Shown here: positions 44,473 through 54,283 of the stretch, piece by piece
How the letters are laid out: the number at the start of each line of letters is the position of its first letter
Numbering within the stretch: the first letter of the stretch is position 1
DNA from: Maritalea myrionectae DSM 19524
GTDB taxonomy: Bacteria; Pseudomonadota; Alphaproteobacteria; Rhizobiales; Devosiaceae
Assembly: GCF_000423365.1 (NCBI RefSeq)
Contig: NZ_AUHV01000004.1
Coordinates: 62,001-126,000 of the forward strand
Direction: 5' to 3'
Length of the DNA: 64,000 nucleotides
Program-made: the position numbers and the translations under genes
The notes under the pieces: generated by a model
Databases searched by the model: none
The model's input: the letters and a program-made list of their open reading frames with translations, nothing else
Told to the model about the DNA's origin: nothing

Positions 44473-44868
44473 ATGTTGCGGCGCACACTGTTCTCTTTGC
44501 TATTCTTGATTGGCGCTGCACCCGCTTGGGCAGAACCAGTCGCGAATCCTGTCGTCTCCTTGGCAGGGCTCGACAAAGTAACCGGACGCATCATCACTTT
44601 TGATGTATATATCGACGAAACGGTACAATTCGGGGCGCTGCAAATTACGCCGCGCGCCTGTTATTCACGTCCGCCAAATGAAACCCAGCGCACCTCTGTG
44701 TTTTTGGAAGTGGATCAAGTGTCCCTGAAGCAGACGGTGACACGGATTTTCACCGGTTGGATGTTTGCAGACAGCCCGGCGCTGAATGCAGTGGACCATG
44801 CGGTTTATGACATCTGGTTGGTTGATTGCAAACAAAGCTCTGACATTCCGCCGCCTGACAGCCGCTAG
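44473..44868 (+). CDS. DUF2155 domain exported protein
   Basis: 131 aa from ATG 44473; the frame opens earlier at 44458. Signal peptide MLRRTLFSLLFLIGAAPAWA. The mature part ...VSLAGLDKVTGRIITFDVYIDETVQFGALQITPRACYSRPPNE (in pieces) and FTGWMFADSPALNAVDHAVYDIWLVDC are the DUF2155 hallmark, with two cysteines likely disulfide-bonded. Found in alphaproteobacteria beside complex I gene NDUFA12; function unproven, periplasmic. The stop overlaps that of the convergent aat gene (44865-44868). Confidence 0.93.
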   Translation: MLRRTLFSLLFLIGAAPAWAEPVANPVVSLAGLDKVTGRIITFDVYIDETVQFGALQITPRACYSRPPNETQRTSVFLEVDQVSLKQTVTRIFTGWMFADSPALNAVDHAVYDIWLVDCKQSSDIPPPDSR

Positions 44869-45491
44869 AACGCCGCCCGCACCTTTAGGGCTTGAGCGAG
44901 GCGGGCCTGGTATTGCTCCCGCGTGATTTCGATTGCGCCGAGCGTTTCCAAATGTGGTGTGATGAATTGCGTGTCGAGCAACTCAAAGCCTTTGGCGTTC
45001 AAGTGATTGACCAGTTCAACAAGCGCAATCTTTGAGCCATTTGTTGCCCGATGAAACATGCTTTCGCCAAAGAACGCGCCGCCAAGGGCAAGGCCATAGA
45101 GGCCACCGATGATCTCACCATCCCGCCAAATTTCAACGGTGTGACAAAATCCCCGTTCAAATAGCTGGGCGTAAAGCTCTCTGATCTCAGGATTGATCCA
45201 CGTTTCTTCGCGGTCACGCATGGGGGCCGCGCAATGGCCAATCACCAAATCAAAGTCATGATCGAAGCGGACCTCATAGTCTTTTTTTCTCAAGGCTTTG
45301 CGCAAGGATTTGGAAATGTGAAGCCCATCCAACGGGATGATGCCGCGCAACTCGGGATCAACCCAAAACAAATCTGGGCTATCCGCACTTTCGGCCATTG
45401 GGAAAATGCCATGCGCATAGGCGCCCAGAATCATATCTGAGGTCAGCGTCACGTCATATGGATCAGATTCGTCTTCTTGCATAAGGTTCAA
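44865..45491 (-). CDS. aat: leucyl/phenylalanyl-tRNA--protein transferase
   Basis: 208 aa. Attaches Leu or Phe to the N-terminus of proteins bearing Arg or Lys, marking them for ClpAP. Features: GAYAHGIFPMAE (about 28-39), LFWVDPELRGIIPLDGLHISKSLRK (about 45-69, two blocks), ETWINPEIRELYAQLFERGFCHTVEIW (in part), IGGLYGLALGGAFFGESMF (about 125-143) and ELLDTQFITPHLETLGA (about 170-186). Normal length. A terminator palindrome separates it from accC upstream, so it needs its own promoter. Confidence 0.96.
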   Translation of the reverse strand: MNLMQEDESDPYDVTLTSDMILGAYAHGIFPMAESADSPDLFWVDPELRGIIPLDGLHISKSLRKALRKKDYEVRFDHDFDLVIGHCAAPMRDREETWINPEIRELYAQLFERGFCHTVEIWRDGEIIGGLYGLALGGAFFGESMFHRATNGSKIALVELVNHLNAKGFELLDTQFITPHLETLGAIEITREQYQARLAQALKVRAAF

Positions 45492-45515
45492 AAGAAAGGG
45501 CCCCGCGGGGCCCTT
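45488..45515 (-). terminator. terminator of the accBC operon
   Basis: Perfect 20-bp palindrome AAGGGCCCCGCGGGGCCCTT (45496-45515), four bases after the accC stop. On the minus strand it is followed by TCTTTTG (45489-45495), giving a rho-independent shape. Confidence 0.75.
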
Positions 45516-45519
45516 AAAT

Positions 45520-46866
45520 CTATTTCATGCCGAGATATTTTTCGAGCCAATGAATATCATAATTGCCCGTGATCACGTCTTCTTCTTCAATCAAACGTCG
45601 GAACAAAGGCAGGGTGGTTTTTACGCCATCGACCACAAATTCACCCAAAGCGCGGCGCAAGCGTTGCAAGCACTCTTCGCGGGTGCGGCCGTGCACGATC
45701 AGTTTGCCGATCAAGCTGTCATAATAGGGCGGGATGTTATAGCCCTGATAAACACCTGAATCAACGCGCACACCCACACCACCAGCAGGGTGGTAGAACG
45801 AAATGCGGCCCGGTGAGGGGGCAAACGTTTCTGGGTCTTCGGCGTTGATACGCACTTCAATGGCATGACCAAAGAAGGTGATATCTTCCTGTTTGGCAGA
45901 AATTGGGTGCCCGGCGGCAATGCGAATTTGTTCATAGACCAAATCCATATTGGTGATCCTTTCGGTCACCGGGTGCTCCACCTGCAAGCGGGTGTTCATC
46001 TCAATGAAATAGAACTCGCCATTTTCGTACAGAAATTCGATGGTGCCTGCGCCAGAATATTTCATCTTGGCGATGGCATCGGCAACAATGCCGCCAATTT
46101 CGGCTCGTTGTTCAGGCGTAACGGCGGGTGAGGTGGCTTCTTCCCACACTTTTTGGTGACGACGTTGCAAGGAGCAATCGCGATCGCCCAAATGGATGGC
46201 ACCGCCTTTACCGTCACCCAGTACCTGAATTTCGATGTGGCGCGGTTTGCCGAGATATTTCTCGATATAGACCGCATCATCACCAAAGGCAGCTTTTGCT
46301 TCTGAGCGTGCCGTTGACAGCGCTGTGCCAACTTCTGCTTCAGTCTTGGCCACTTTCATGCCGCGACCACCGCCGCCTGAGGCCGCTTTAATGATCACTG
46401 GGTAGCCAATTTCAGCGGCGATTTTGCGCGCTTCCACATCGCTGGTCACCCCGCCATCGGATCCTGGCACCACAGGGATGCCAAGTTCTTTCGCGGTGAG
46501 CTTGGCTTGAATCTTATCGCCCATAATTTCGATATGGTGCGCTGAAGGGCCAATAAAGGTGATGTTGTGTTCTTCCAGAATGCGGGCAAAGCGCGCATTT
46601 TCGGACAAGAAGCCATAGCCAGGGTGCACCGCATCTGCACCGGTGATTTCACACGCGGCCAGAATGGATGGAATGTTCAAATAGCTATGGGTGGCGGACG
46701 CTGGGCCAATGCATACACTTTCATCGGCCAAGCGGACATGCATGGCGTCGGCATCGGCTGTGGAGTGCACCGCAACCGTTGAGATGCCGAGCTCTTTACA
46801 CGCACGCAAGATGCGCAGCGCGATTTCGCCTCGGTTTGCAATCAGAACTTTTTTAAACATGGGCAT
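45520..46866 (-). CDS. accC: acetyl-CoA carboxylase, biotin carboxylase subunit
   Basis: 448 aa, normal length. Carboxylates biotin on AccB with ATP and bicarbonate, first step of fatty-acid synthesis. Features: [32 protein letters not shown] (about 83-94), the ATP-grasp loop [14 protein letters not shown] (about 158-171), [14 protein letters not shown] (about 231-244), and [16 protein letters not shown] (about 286-301) with the catalytic E, N, R. Start ATG 46866 fits better with GAG upstream; 46860 is possible. It follows accB after 5 bp. Confidence 0.97.
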   Translation of the reverse strand: MPMFKKVLIANRGEIALRILRACKELGISTVAVHSTADADAMHVRLADESVCIGPASATHSYLNIPSILAACEITGADAVHPGYGFLSENARFARILEEHNITFIGPSAHHIEIMGDKIQAKLTAKELGIPVVPGSDGGVTSDVEARKIAAEIGYPVIIKAASGGGGRGMKVAKTEAEVGTALSTARSEAKAAFGDDAVYIEKYLGKPRHIEIQVLGDGKGGAIHLGDRDCSLQRRHQKVWEEATSPAVTPEQRAEIGGIVADAIAKMKYSGAGTIEFLYENGEFYFIEMNTRLQVEHPVTERITNMDLVYEQIRIAAGHPISAKQEDITFFGHAIEVRINAEDPETFAPSPGRISFYHPAGGVGVRVDSGVYQGYNIPPYYDSLIGKLIVHGRTREECLQRLRRALGEFVVDGVKTTLPLFRRLIEEEDVITGNYDIHWLEKYLGMK

Positions 46867-46871
46867 CAGGT

Positions 46872-47366
46872 TTACTCGATCACCACAAGAGGTTCACCAA
46901 ATTCAACGGGTTGCGCATCTTCCACCAAGATTTTGGTGACAGTGCCTGCGCGGTGTGCCGGAATTTGGTTCATGGTTTTCATCGCTTCGATGATGAGAAT
47001 GGTTTGACCTTCAGTCACCTTGGTGCCGACTTCCACAAAGTTGGATGCACCGGGTTCAGGCGCCATATAGGCGGTGCCGACCATAGGTGAGGTGAGGGTG
47101 CCGGGGTTCGAGCCAATATCGTCCGCAGGGGCTTCGGCCGCTGCCGGGGCAGGTGTTACTGCGCCTGGCGCTGGTGCCGCTGCCGGCGCGGCAGGTGCTG
47201 GTGCATATGGCGCGCTTGGCATGTGAACCACTTCTTGAGCATGGCTGCGGGTCACACGAACACGAAAATCATCATGCTCAAGTTCGACTTCAACCAAGTT
47301 CTGTTCGTTCAGCAATTCAGCAATCGTACGGATCAGATCGCGATCAACTTGTGAACCTTTACTCAT
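46872..47366 (-). CDS. accB: acetyl-CoA carboxylase, biotin carboxyl carrier protein
   Basis: 164 aa. N-terminal helix-rich part, an Ala/Pro-rich flexible linker (about 55-90), then a biotinyl domain with the biotin-attachment site EAMKTMN (Lys about 129) and [15 protein letters not shown]. The thumb region of type I BCCPs is present. Directly followed by accC; aroQ lies 21 bp upstream on the same strand, so aroQ-accB-accC is one operon, the common arrangement in alphaproteobacteria. Confidence 0.97.
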   Translation of the reverse strand: MSKGSQVDRDLIRTIAELLNEQNLVEVELEHDDFRVRVTRSHAQEVVHMPSAPYAPAPAAPAAAPAPGAVTPAPAAAEAPADDIGSNPGTLTSPMVGTAYMAPEPGASNFVEVGTKVTEGQTILIIEAMKTMNQIPAHRAGTVTKILVEDAQPVEFGEPLVVIE

Positions 47367-47387
47367 TTAAGGGGCTCTCCAATTTTG

Positions 47388-47828
47388 TTATTCCGGAATG
47401 TGTGATGTTAAAGCACCGAGGGCCAAAATGTAACCCGCCGGGCCAAAACCGCAAATTGTGCCCAGTGCGACTGGTGACACATATGAATGGTGACGAAAAC
47501 TTTCCCGCGCAAAAATATTAGACAAATGCACCTCGACCACCGGGATGTTGATGGCGCGAATGGCATCATGAATCGCCACAGATGTGTGGGTGTAGGCAGC
47601 GGGATTGATGATGATGCCATCAGCGGTTTTGCCCGCATTCTGGATCAGCTCAACCAAGTCGCCTTCATGATTTGTCTGGGCAAATTCCAACTCAAAGCCC
47701 AAACGCGCGCACTCTTCTTGGCAGTTTTGCTCTATATCGGCCAATGTAACGTGACCGTATATGCTGCCTTCGCGCTCGCCCAACAGATTAAGATTAGGGC
47801 CGTTTAGAATATGAATTTGTTTCGCCAT
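47388..47828 (-). CDS. aroQ: type II 3-dehydroquinate dehydratase
   Basis: 146 aa, the dodecameric type II enzyme of the shikimate pathway. Features: [20 protein letters not shown] (about 7-26) with the active-site loop Arg and Tyr, [14 protein letters not shown] (about 49-62), [20 protein letters not shown] (about 74-93), [20 protein letters not shown] (about 100-119, with catalytic His nearby), and [12 protein letters not shown]. First gene of the aroQ-accB-accC operon. Confidence 0.97.
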   Translation of the reverse strand: MAKQIHILNGPNLNLLGEREGSIYGHVTLADIEQNCQEECARLGFELEFAQTNHEGDLVELIQNAGKTADGIIINPAAYTHTSVAIHDAIRAINIPVVEVHLSNIFARESFRHHSYVSPVALGTICGFGPAGYILALGALTSHIPE

Positions 47829-47985
47829 TTTGCGGGTTATACCTTTTTATCTCCCGTGCAGGAGCTTGCACTATATGAAAACAAATGAAAAGGCAAAGAT
47901 TACTCGCGGTTTTACACCACTAGCATATGAAATTGTTGCGCTTTTGTGTCATTTGGGCGGTATATGCATTGTGGGGCGTCGAATT

Positions 47986-48019
47986 GAAAATTAAAGGCGG
48001 CGCAACTATTGCACCGCCT
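47986..48019 (-). terminator. terminator of the DsbA-like gene
   Basis: Arms 47995-48005 and 48009-48019 pair over 11 positions (one G-U) with a 3-base loop; on the minus strand the stem AGGCGGTGCAA/TTGCGCCGCCT is followed by TTTAATTTTC. It lies 18 bp after the stop. Confidence 0.75.
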
Positions 48020-48036
48020 CAACTCAATTCACAGCC

Positions 48037-48894
48037 TTAGGGGCAGGTGGTTTCCCCGCATTCGCGCATATTATCAACGCGGCGCTTTAGCCCTTCATAG
48101 CTTTCTGCGCCCCGCACCACTTCATTGCCAATGATGTAGTTTGGTGTGGAGCTAATGGCGAGGGCATCAGCCAATTGGTAAGTCCGCCCAATGGCTTGGG
48201 TGACTGACTGGTCTTGCATTTGCAGCTCAACCTCAACCGGGTTTAGCCCCAACTCGGCGGCAACTTCCAAAGCGCGTTCCTTATCAACCTGGCCACGCGA
48301 TTGGAAAAGTTTGGTGTGAAATTCCATGTAGTCGACTTTGCCGCTGCGGTTGACGATGGTCGCCACGCGCGCTGCATCAGCAGACCCTTGGCTGAGAATC
48401 GGGAATTCACGCAGGATGAAGCGAACATCCTTATCCTCTTCCAACAGCTGCAACATGTTGCCCACAGCTTGACGGCAGTAGCCACAATTGTAGTCGAAAA
48501 ACTCAATGATGGTCACGTCACCATCCGGGTTGCCGAGCACGACTTGGTCTGGATCGTTGTGTACCCGATCACCAAGTGCTTCCAATGTTTGGCTGGTTTG
48601 AGCAATTTCGGCTTGCTGGCTTTGGGTTTGCAGCGCCACAGACATGCGCTCCAGCAATTGCGGGTTGGCCAAAAGATAGTTCTCAACAGCGACGCCAAAG
48701 CGACCTTGGGCGGCTGATGCTTTTGGGGTATCGGCGAGCAGATTCTCGATTTTTTCTTCCACAATTTGCTCGATGAGGGCGCTCAGTTCGTCCTTTGACA
48801 TGTCGCCAACGGATTGGGCCTGTGCGGGGATCAAAAGTGCCAACATGGTCGCAATGATCAGCGGCAATTTGAGAATAGAGTTTAGAAGGGTCAT
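48037..48894 (-). CDS. DsbA family thiol oxidoreductase (DsbG/ScsC-like), exported
   Basis: 285 aa. Signal peptide (about 1-27, ending AQA), a helical N-terminal extension with KDELSALIEQIVEEKIENLL that may serve for oligomerisation as in ScsC, then a thioredoxin fold with IIEFFDYNCGYCRQAVGNML (about 129-148), active site CGYC. The cis-Pro segment is SSTPNYIIG. The C-terminus ends CGETTCP, an extra Cys pair. Disulfide formation or isomerisation in the periplasm. It sits between aroQ-accBC and an M48 protease gene in the usual rhizobial order, and ends in a terminator. Confidence 0.92.
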   Translation of the reverse strand: MTLLNSILKLPLIIATMLALLIPAQAQSVGDMSKDELSALIEQIVEEKIENLLADTPKASAAQGRFGVAVENYLLANPQLLERMSVALQTQSQQAEIAQTSQTLEALGDRVHNDPDQVVLGNPDGDVTIIEFFDYNCGYCRQAVGNMLQLLEEDKDVRFILREFPILSQGSADAARVATIVNRSGKVDYMEFHTKLFQSRGQVDKERALEVAAELGLNPVEVELQMQDQSVTQAIGRTYQLADALAISSTPNYIIGNEVVRGAESYEGLKRRVDNMRECGETTCP

Positions 48895-48925
48895 AAATGT
48901 CGATCCAGTTTGAAAAGATTTGTGT

Positions 48926-50272
48926 CTAGCTTAGCGCCAAAATGTCATCAGCGCGTAACCAAGCGGGGCTGCCCTCGGGCAAATTCTGTTTTGCTTTTTT
49001 CGCCAAGCCACGCGCCAAGCGAATGTCGCGGCGTAGGAAGGCGGCTTCGGCGGCGGCAAGGTCAGCTTCGCCAGTGCGACCGGCACGGCCATAGGCGCGC
49101 GAAAGAAGCGAAAAGGCGCGGGCTGAACCGCTATCCATTTGTGTGGCGCGGGAAAGCTGAATGATGGCTTCATCCAGATCCTGGCTGCGACCCGTGTCGG
49201 AAAGGGCAGCACCATAGATCAGACGATATTCGATCTCATTGGGCGCCAATTGAACAGCGCGGGCCAGTGGCTTGAGCGCCGCTGTGGCTTGGCCGGTTTC
49301 GAACAGCATTTGCCCTAGAAGTTCCTGCAAGTTCGGGTTGCGCGAATTGGCCGAGGCGAGCGCGGCCATTTGCTGAACCGCAGCCGGACCAGCACCTGCG
49401 CGATAGCCTGCAATGGCTCGGGCATAGCGTGCAGGCAGGGATTTATCTGAATTGGGATAGCGGTTGAGCACAGTCTGGGTGCGTTCCAAATATCCGGTAA
49501 GCTTGGCTTTTGCCATCGCTAGGCGCTGAACATCTTCGCTTGAATCACGTTTGTTGCGGAAGGGGCTGCCTGCGGCGCGATTGAGCGTTTGGTTGAGGCG
49601 ATCTTCTGCCAAGGGGTGCGTGCGCAAATAACCAGCGGCGGCGGCGCGGCTGGACTGGTTGCGCTGCAAACGGTCGAGCACTTCAATCAAACCTTGCGCG
49701 CTTTGTTTGGTGCGCTCCAGATATTTTAGCGCGGCGGCATCTGCTGCGCTTTCTTCGGATTGGCGGTAGGCCATGAAATTGTTTTGGGCGGCGGCGCTTG
49801 AGCCCAATATGAAGCCTGAGACCATTCTGCCCAATTCGCCGGACTGATCATTGCCGGAGGCTGCAGCCAAAACGCCAATACCGAGCACCATTGAAACCGC
49901 CTGAACGCGGCCTGCGACTTCAGCCTGTTCGCGCAGACGTCGCAAGTGGCCGCCGGCCAAATGGCCGATTTCGTGCGCCAACACGGCCTTGAGCTCGTTG
50001 GGCGTGTCTGAATCCAAAATGGTGCCGTAATTGATGAAAATATCGCCACTCTCGATGACAAAGGCATTAAACCGCCGATCATTGACGATATTAACGCTGA
50101 CACTTCGTGGATTTACGCCCGCAGCTTTGAGCAGTGGACGTGCAAAATCCTTGATCATGTTTTGCGTTTCAGCGTCCGTGATCAAACGAATTTGCTGCGC
50201 CATGGCGCTGATGGGAGCAAAGGCCAACAGAATGGCGAATAAAGCCGGGATTAACCGCAGATGCTTTGGCAT
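48926..50272 (-). CDS. M48 family metalloprotease with TPR-like C-terminus (BepA/YfgC-like)
   Basis: 448 aa from ATG 50272; the open frame to 50347 adds non-family residues. Signal peptide MPKHLRLIPALFAILLAFAPISAMA. Zinc site LKAVLAHEIGHLAGGHLRRL (about 96-115) with H-E-x-x-H, and the third ligand Glu in the SEESAADAAALKYL helix. From about residue 270 helical repeats of TPR type (about four, including EFLL-like NPNLQELLGQMLFETGQAT). BepA-like proteins check outer-membrane proteins such as LptD. A further role is possible. Divergent from the aminotransferase gene. Confidence 0.93.
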   Translation of the reverse strand: MPKHLRLIPALFAILLAFAPISAMAQQIRLITDAETQNMIKDFARPLLKAAGVNPRSVSVNIVNDRRFNAFVIESGDIFINYGTILDSDTPNELKAVLAHEIGHLAGGHLRRLREQAEVAGRVQAVSMVLGIGVLAAASGNDQSGELGRMVSGFILGSSAAAQNNFMAYRQSEESAADAAALKYLERTKQSAQGLIEVLDRLQRNQSSRAAAAGYLRTHPLAEDRLNQTLNRAAGSPFRNKRDSSEDVQRLAMAKAKLTGYLERTQTVLNRYPNSDKSLPARYARAIAGYRAGAGPAAVQQMAALASANSRNPNLQELLGQMLFETGQATAALKPLARAVQLAPNEIEYRLIYGAALSDTGRSQDLDEAIIQLSRATQMDSGSARAFSLLSRAYGRAGRTGEADLAAAEAAFLRRDIRLARGLAKKAKQNLPEGSPAWLRADDILALS

Positions 50273-50389
50273 GTTTTGGCCTTTACTGAAACCATGAATC
50301 ACTGACATTGTGGGCGCAACTATAACGGCATTTCGTGCAGTTGGCACGGGCCGTTGACCTCACAAAAACGCGAACAGTTGGACAATTTG

Positions 50390-51556
50390 ATGACAGAGAT
50401 CGCGCAGCTCCCGCATTTGCAACCCTTTTTCGCCATGGAAATTCTGGCGATGGCCAAAACGCTGGAGGCCGAAGGGCGCAAAATTTGTCATTTGGAAGTG
50501 GGGGAACCCGGCGCGGCACCTGCGCCAGAAGTGATCGCGGCGGTGCAACAAAGCGCGCAAACTGATCCGCAACGCTATACTCCTGCAAAAGGTGATTTGG
50601 CCTTGCGGCGGGCGTTGGTTGATTATTATCGCCAACAGCATAAGGCCATCGTCAATCCTGAGAATATTTTGGTGACCAATGGGTCTTCCGCCGGGTTTGT
50701 CCTGGCGTTCTTGTCGGGATTTGAAAAGGGGAGCAAAATTGCGGTTACCCGACCTGGGTATCCCGCCTACCTCAATATTATTTCGAGCCTCGGTTTCGAA
50801 CCGGTCGAAATTGAACTCAGCGCAAGCAATGGCTGGCGGCTGGATGCTGATGCTGTGCGGGCAGCGCACAGTGAAACGCCGTTTGATGGCTTGTTGCTGG
50901 CATCGCCTGCCAATCCAACTGGGGCGATGATTGAACGGGAAGAGTTTGCGCGGATTATGAACGCCTGTGATGATCTGGATGTTCGGTTTATTTCAGATGA
51001 AATCTATCATGGCCTGAGCCATGGATTGCCAGAGACAAGCGCGCTTGAATTGAGCGACAATGCACTGATTATCAATAGCTTTTCGAAATATTATTGCATG
51101 ACTGGTTGGCGGCTGGGATGGCTGGTGCTGCCTGACGAAATGGTGCGGCAAACTGAGATTTTGGCCCAGAATATGTTTATTTCCGCCCCCAGCCTGTCGC
51201 AAGTTGCCGGGCGGGTCGCGTTGCCATGCCGTGACTATTATGATCAGCAAAAGGCGGCTTATGTGCGCAATGGCATGTTGCTGGTGGAAGCGCTGAGCGA
51301 GATGGGCTTTAAAGATGCGCGCATGTCAGATGGCGCATTTTATGCCTATGTCGGGATTGAAGGATTTGCGCAAGACAGTGTGGCGTTTTGTAAAGCACTG
51401 CTGCAAGAAGCAGGCGTTGCAGCAACGCCAGGTGTGGATTTTGACCGCGTGAATGGCCACAAATTTGTGCGGTTTTCCTACGCTGGTGACCATGACATGC
51501 TGGTTGAGGCGATAGAAAAAATGGCCGGCTTTTTGAGCCGACCATTGTCACTTTAG
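50390..51556 (+). CDS. pyridoxal-phosphate aminotransferase, class I/II
   Basis: 388 aa from ATG 50390; TTG 50354 would add 12 residues and neither start has a clear Shine-Dalgarno. Fold-type I aspartate-aminotransferase family: GRKICHLEVGEPGAAPAPEV (about 29-48), YTPAKGDLALRRAL, VTNGSSAGFVLAFLSGFEKG, LLASPANPTGAMI (about 167-179, N-P-T-G), FISDEIYHGLSHG (about 201-213, D-x-x-Y), and SFSKYYCMTGWRLGWLVLP (about 230-248) with the PLP-binding Lys. Substrate not predictable. Divergent from the M48 gene; convergent with rne, 18 bp between the stops. Confidence 0.93.
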   Translation: MTEIAQLPHLQPFFAMEILAMAKTLEAEGRKICHLEVGEPGAAPAPEVIAAVQQSAQTDPQRYTPAKGDLALRRALVDYYRQQHKAIVNPENILVTNGSSAGFVLAFLSGFEKGSKIAVTRPGYPAYLNIISSLGFEPVEIELSASNGWRLDADAVRAAHSETPFDGLLLASPANPTGAMIEREEFARIMNACDDLDVRFISDEIYHGLSHGLPETSALELSDNALIINSFSKYYCMTGWRLGWLVLPDEMVRQTEILAQNMFISAPSLSQVAGRVALPCRDYYDQQKAAYVRNGMLLVEALSEMGFKDARMSDGAFYAYVGIEGFAQDSVAFCKALLQEAGVAATPGVDFDRVNGHKFVRFSYAGDHDMLVEAIEKMAGFLSRPLSL

Positions 51557-51574
51557 ATCTAGCAATTGCTGGCT

Positions 51575-54283
51575 TTAAAAGAAGCCGCGCTGCCACCAAC
51601 CCTTTTTGGTTTTTTCCTTGGCTTTGCCTTCATCTTCGTCGTCACTGCTGGATGAAGATGTAACGATAATGCCGTCTTCCGTTGGCTTATCGGTTTTCGG
51701 CTTTTCCGTTGGCTCCTGCTTCGGCTCTTCGCGTACTTCAGGCGCTTTCACGGCATCTTGCTTTGGTTCTTCAGTTGATGCTGCAGCAGCCTCTTGGGCA
51801 GGCGCAGTCTCATCGTCTTTTTTTACGCGTTTGCGCGGTGCACGACGACGCTTTGGCTTTTCCTCAGCGGCATCTGCGGTGCCTTTGTCGTCATCAGTTT
51901 TTGCGGCCTCTTCCTGAGGTGCAGCATCGGATGTGTTGTCATCCGACTTTTTGCGACGCGGCCGACGTTTCGGCTTAGGCGGCGTTGCCTTAGCGTCTTC
52001 ATCGTCAAGCGTTTCCGCTTTGGTATCCACCTTCGCATCAGCCAACGCGGCTTCTTTCGACGCGTCCGTGTCTTTATCCTCTGGATCTTTAGCGCGTGTT
52101 ACATTTTCTTCAACCGCCTCAATGGCTTCCTGGTCGAAATTGGCTGGCGCTTCAGATTTGTTCTGATCGTCTTTTGGCGCATCTGACTTGTTCTCGTCGT
52201 CAGATTGCTGACCATCCTGCTGACTGGCGTTTGCGCCATTATCATTGTCTTGGTTGCGACGATTGCGGCGACCACCGCGGCGGCCACGACGGCGGCGCTT
52301 TTTCGGTTGTTCGCCATCTTCATCGTCACTTGGCTTGGACGTTTCATCCTGGTCAGACGCCTCAGCTTTATCGGCATTATCCTGATTTTGCTGTTGGTTC
52401 TGATTGTCTGACTCGTCGCGATCGCGCCCTTTGCCCCGACGACGCTTGCGGCGACGCGCGGGCTTTTCTTCTTTGTTGTCTTCTTCTTCGGTTTCGGCGA
52501 CAACATCTTCGTCTTCAACCAAATCAATAACAGGCGCAGAATCAACCTTCACGTGGTTGGTGATGCGCGGCTCGCCATTGTCGTATGGATCGCCTTTTTC
52601 AATCGTGAACTGATCGCCATGCATATGGGGCTCAGCTGTGATTGAAATGGCCAAATTGTAACGTTGTTCCAGCACAGAGAGGGATGGGCGTTTGGCGTTC
52701 AAAATGTAAAGGGCAACTTCAGATGCTACCTTCACATTGATCGCCTGGTTCGGACGCCGCATGACCTGATCTTCGATCGCGCGCATCACCATCAAGGCAA
52801 GGCTTTCGACAGACCGCACAAGGCCTGTGCCGTTACATGTTGGGCATGCGTTGGTTGAGCTTTCAAGCACACCAAAGCGAATGCGCTGACGCGACATTTC
52901 GAGCAAACCGAAATGTGAAATACGGCCGACCTGAATGCGTGCACGGTCGTTTTTCAGGCTGTCTTTGAGTTTGCGCTCAACATTGCGAATGTTGCGCTTT
53001 TCTTCCATATCGATGAAATCGATCACCACAAGGCCCGCCATGTCGCGCAAACGCAACTGCCGTGACAGTTCGTGCGCCGCTTCAAGGTTGGTTTGCAGTG
53101 CGGTGTCTTCGATATTGTGTTCTTTTGTGGCCTTACCCGAGTTCACATCGACCGATACGAGCGCCTCAGTCGGGTTGATGACCAAGTAGCCGCCTGACGG
53201 CAAGTTCACCTTCGGCGAGAACATGGAATCGAGTTGCTCTTCCACATTGAACTTGGAAAAGATCGGTTGATCATCGCGGAATGGCTGCACATTTTTGGCA
53301 TGCGAAGGCATGATCATGCGCATAAAGTCTTTGGCCTCACGATAAGCATCGTCGCCAGACACCAGCACTTCGGTGATCTCTTTGTTATAGAGGTCGCGAA
53401 TGGATCGCTTGATCAGGCTGCCTTCTTCATAAACGAGGCAAGGGGCCGTAGACTCCAGCGTCAGGCTGCGCACATTTTCCCAAAGGCGCAACAGATATTC
53501 AAAGTCGCGTTTAATTTCGGCTTTGGTGCGGCTTGCGCCAGCAGTGCGCAAAATAACGCCCATGCCTTTTTGCACGTCCAGTTCGCCTGCGATTTGTTTC
53601 AAGCGTTTCCGGTCAACTGCGTTGGTGATTTTGCGAGAAATGCCGCCGCCACGCGCCGTGTTTGGCATCAAAACTGAATAGCGACCGGCGAGGGACAAAT
53701 AAGTTGTCAGCGCCGCGCCTTTGTTGCCGCGCTCTTCTTTCACCACTTGAACCAACAACACCTGACGGCGTTTGATCACTTCTTGGATTTTGTAGGAGCG
53801 GGGACGCTTGCGCTTGCGCTCTGGCACTTCTTCCAGCGCATCTTCCGTGCCGACTTCGTCAAATTGCTGACTGTCGCCATTTTCATCATCATTGTCTGAA
53901 GCTGCTTCGCTGTCGCCATCATCTTCTTTAGACGCAGGACTATCGGATTTCAGCATTGCAGGCTGATCTGAATCAGCCAAATCGTCATTGACCTCTTCTT
54001 CTTCCTCAGCCAACAGCGCTTCACGATCCGCAAGTGGGATCTGATAATAATCTGGGTGAATTTCAGAAAAAGCCAGGAAACCGTGGCGATTGCCGCCATA
54101 ATCCACAAAAGCGGCCTGCAAAGATGGCTCAACCCGCGTCACTTTCGCGAGATAGATATTGCCTCTTAATTGCCGGCGTGTGGCCGATTCAAAATCAAAT
54201 TCTTCTAAACGGTTCCCGTTAGTGACAACTACTCGTGTTTCTTCCGGGTGGATTGCATCCACCAACATTCTTTTCGTAGGCAT
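51575..54283 (-). CDS. rne: ribonuclease E
   Basis: 902 aa. N-terminal catalytic half: KRMLVDAIHPEETRVVV, S1 domain starting at LRGNIYLAKVTRVEPSLQAAF, interrupted by a very acidic insert (about 95-145), RNase E/G core with DIYNKE-like DLYNKEITEVLVSG, GGYLVINPTEALVSVDVNSG (about 376-395, with catalytic Asp), DMAGLVVIDFIDMEE (about 419-433, second Asp), and the zinc link CPTCNGTGLVR (about 487-497). The C-terminal half is disordered, alternating acidic and Arg/Lys-rich blocks (KRRRRGRRGG, RRAPRKRVKK), the degradosome/RNA-binding scaffold typical of alphaproteobacteria. Long 5' region upstream. Confidence 0.97.
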   Translation of the reverse strand: MPTKRMLVDAIHPEETRVVVTNGNRLEEFDFESATRRQLRGNIYLAKVTRVEPSLQAAFVDYGGNRHGFLAFSEIHPDYYQIPLADREALLAEEEEEVNDDLADSDQPAMLKSDSPASKEDDGDSEAASDNDDENGDSQQFDEVGTEDALEEVPERKRKRPRSYKIQEVIKRRQVLLVQVVKEERGNKGAALTTYLSLAGRYSVLMPNTARGGGISRKITNAVDRKRLKQIAGELDVQKGMGVILRTAGASRTKAEIKRDFEYLLRLWENVRSLTLESTAPCLVYEEGSLIKRSIRDLYNKEITEVLVSGDDAYREAKDFMRMIMPSHAKNVQPFRDDQPIFSKFNVEEQLDSMFSPKVNLPSGGYLVINPTEALVSVDVNSGKATKEHNIEDTALQTNLEAAHELSRQLRLRDMAGLVVIDFIDMEEKRNIRNVERKLKDSLKNDRARIQVGRISHFGLLEMSRQRIRFGVLESSTNACPTCNGTGLVRSVESLALMVMRAIEDQVMRRPNQAINVKVASEVALYILNAKRPSLSVLEQRYNLAISITAEPHMHGDQFTIEKGDPYDNGEPRITNHVKVDSAPVIDLVEDEDVVAETEEEDNKEEKPARRRKRRRGKGRDRDESDNQNQQQNQDNADKAEASDQDETSKPSDDEDGEQPKKRRRRGRRGGRRNRRNQDNDNGANASQQDGQQSDDENKSDAPKDDQNKSEAPANFDQEAIEAVEENVTRAKDPEDKDTDASKEAALADAKVDTKAETLDDEDAKATPPKPKRRPRRKKSDDNTSDAAPQEEAAKTDDDKGTADAAEEKPKRRRAPRKRVKKDDETAPAQEAAAASTEEPKQDAVKAPEVREEPKQEPTEKPKTDKPTEDGIIVTSSSSSDDEDEGKAKEKTKKGWWQRGFF

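Noticed and set aside
51606-52613. Long plus-strand open frames opposite rne
   Set aside because: They mirror the low-complexity C-terminal half of RNase E and consist of Ser/Leu-rich shadow translation.
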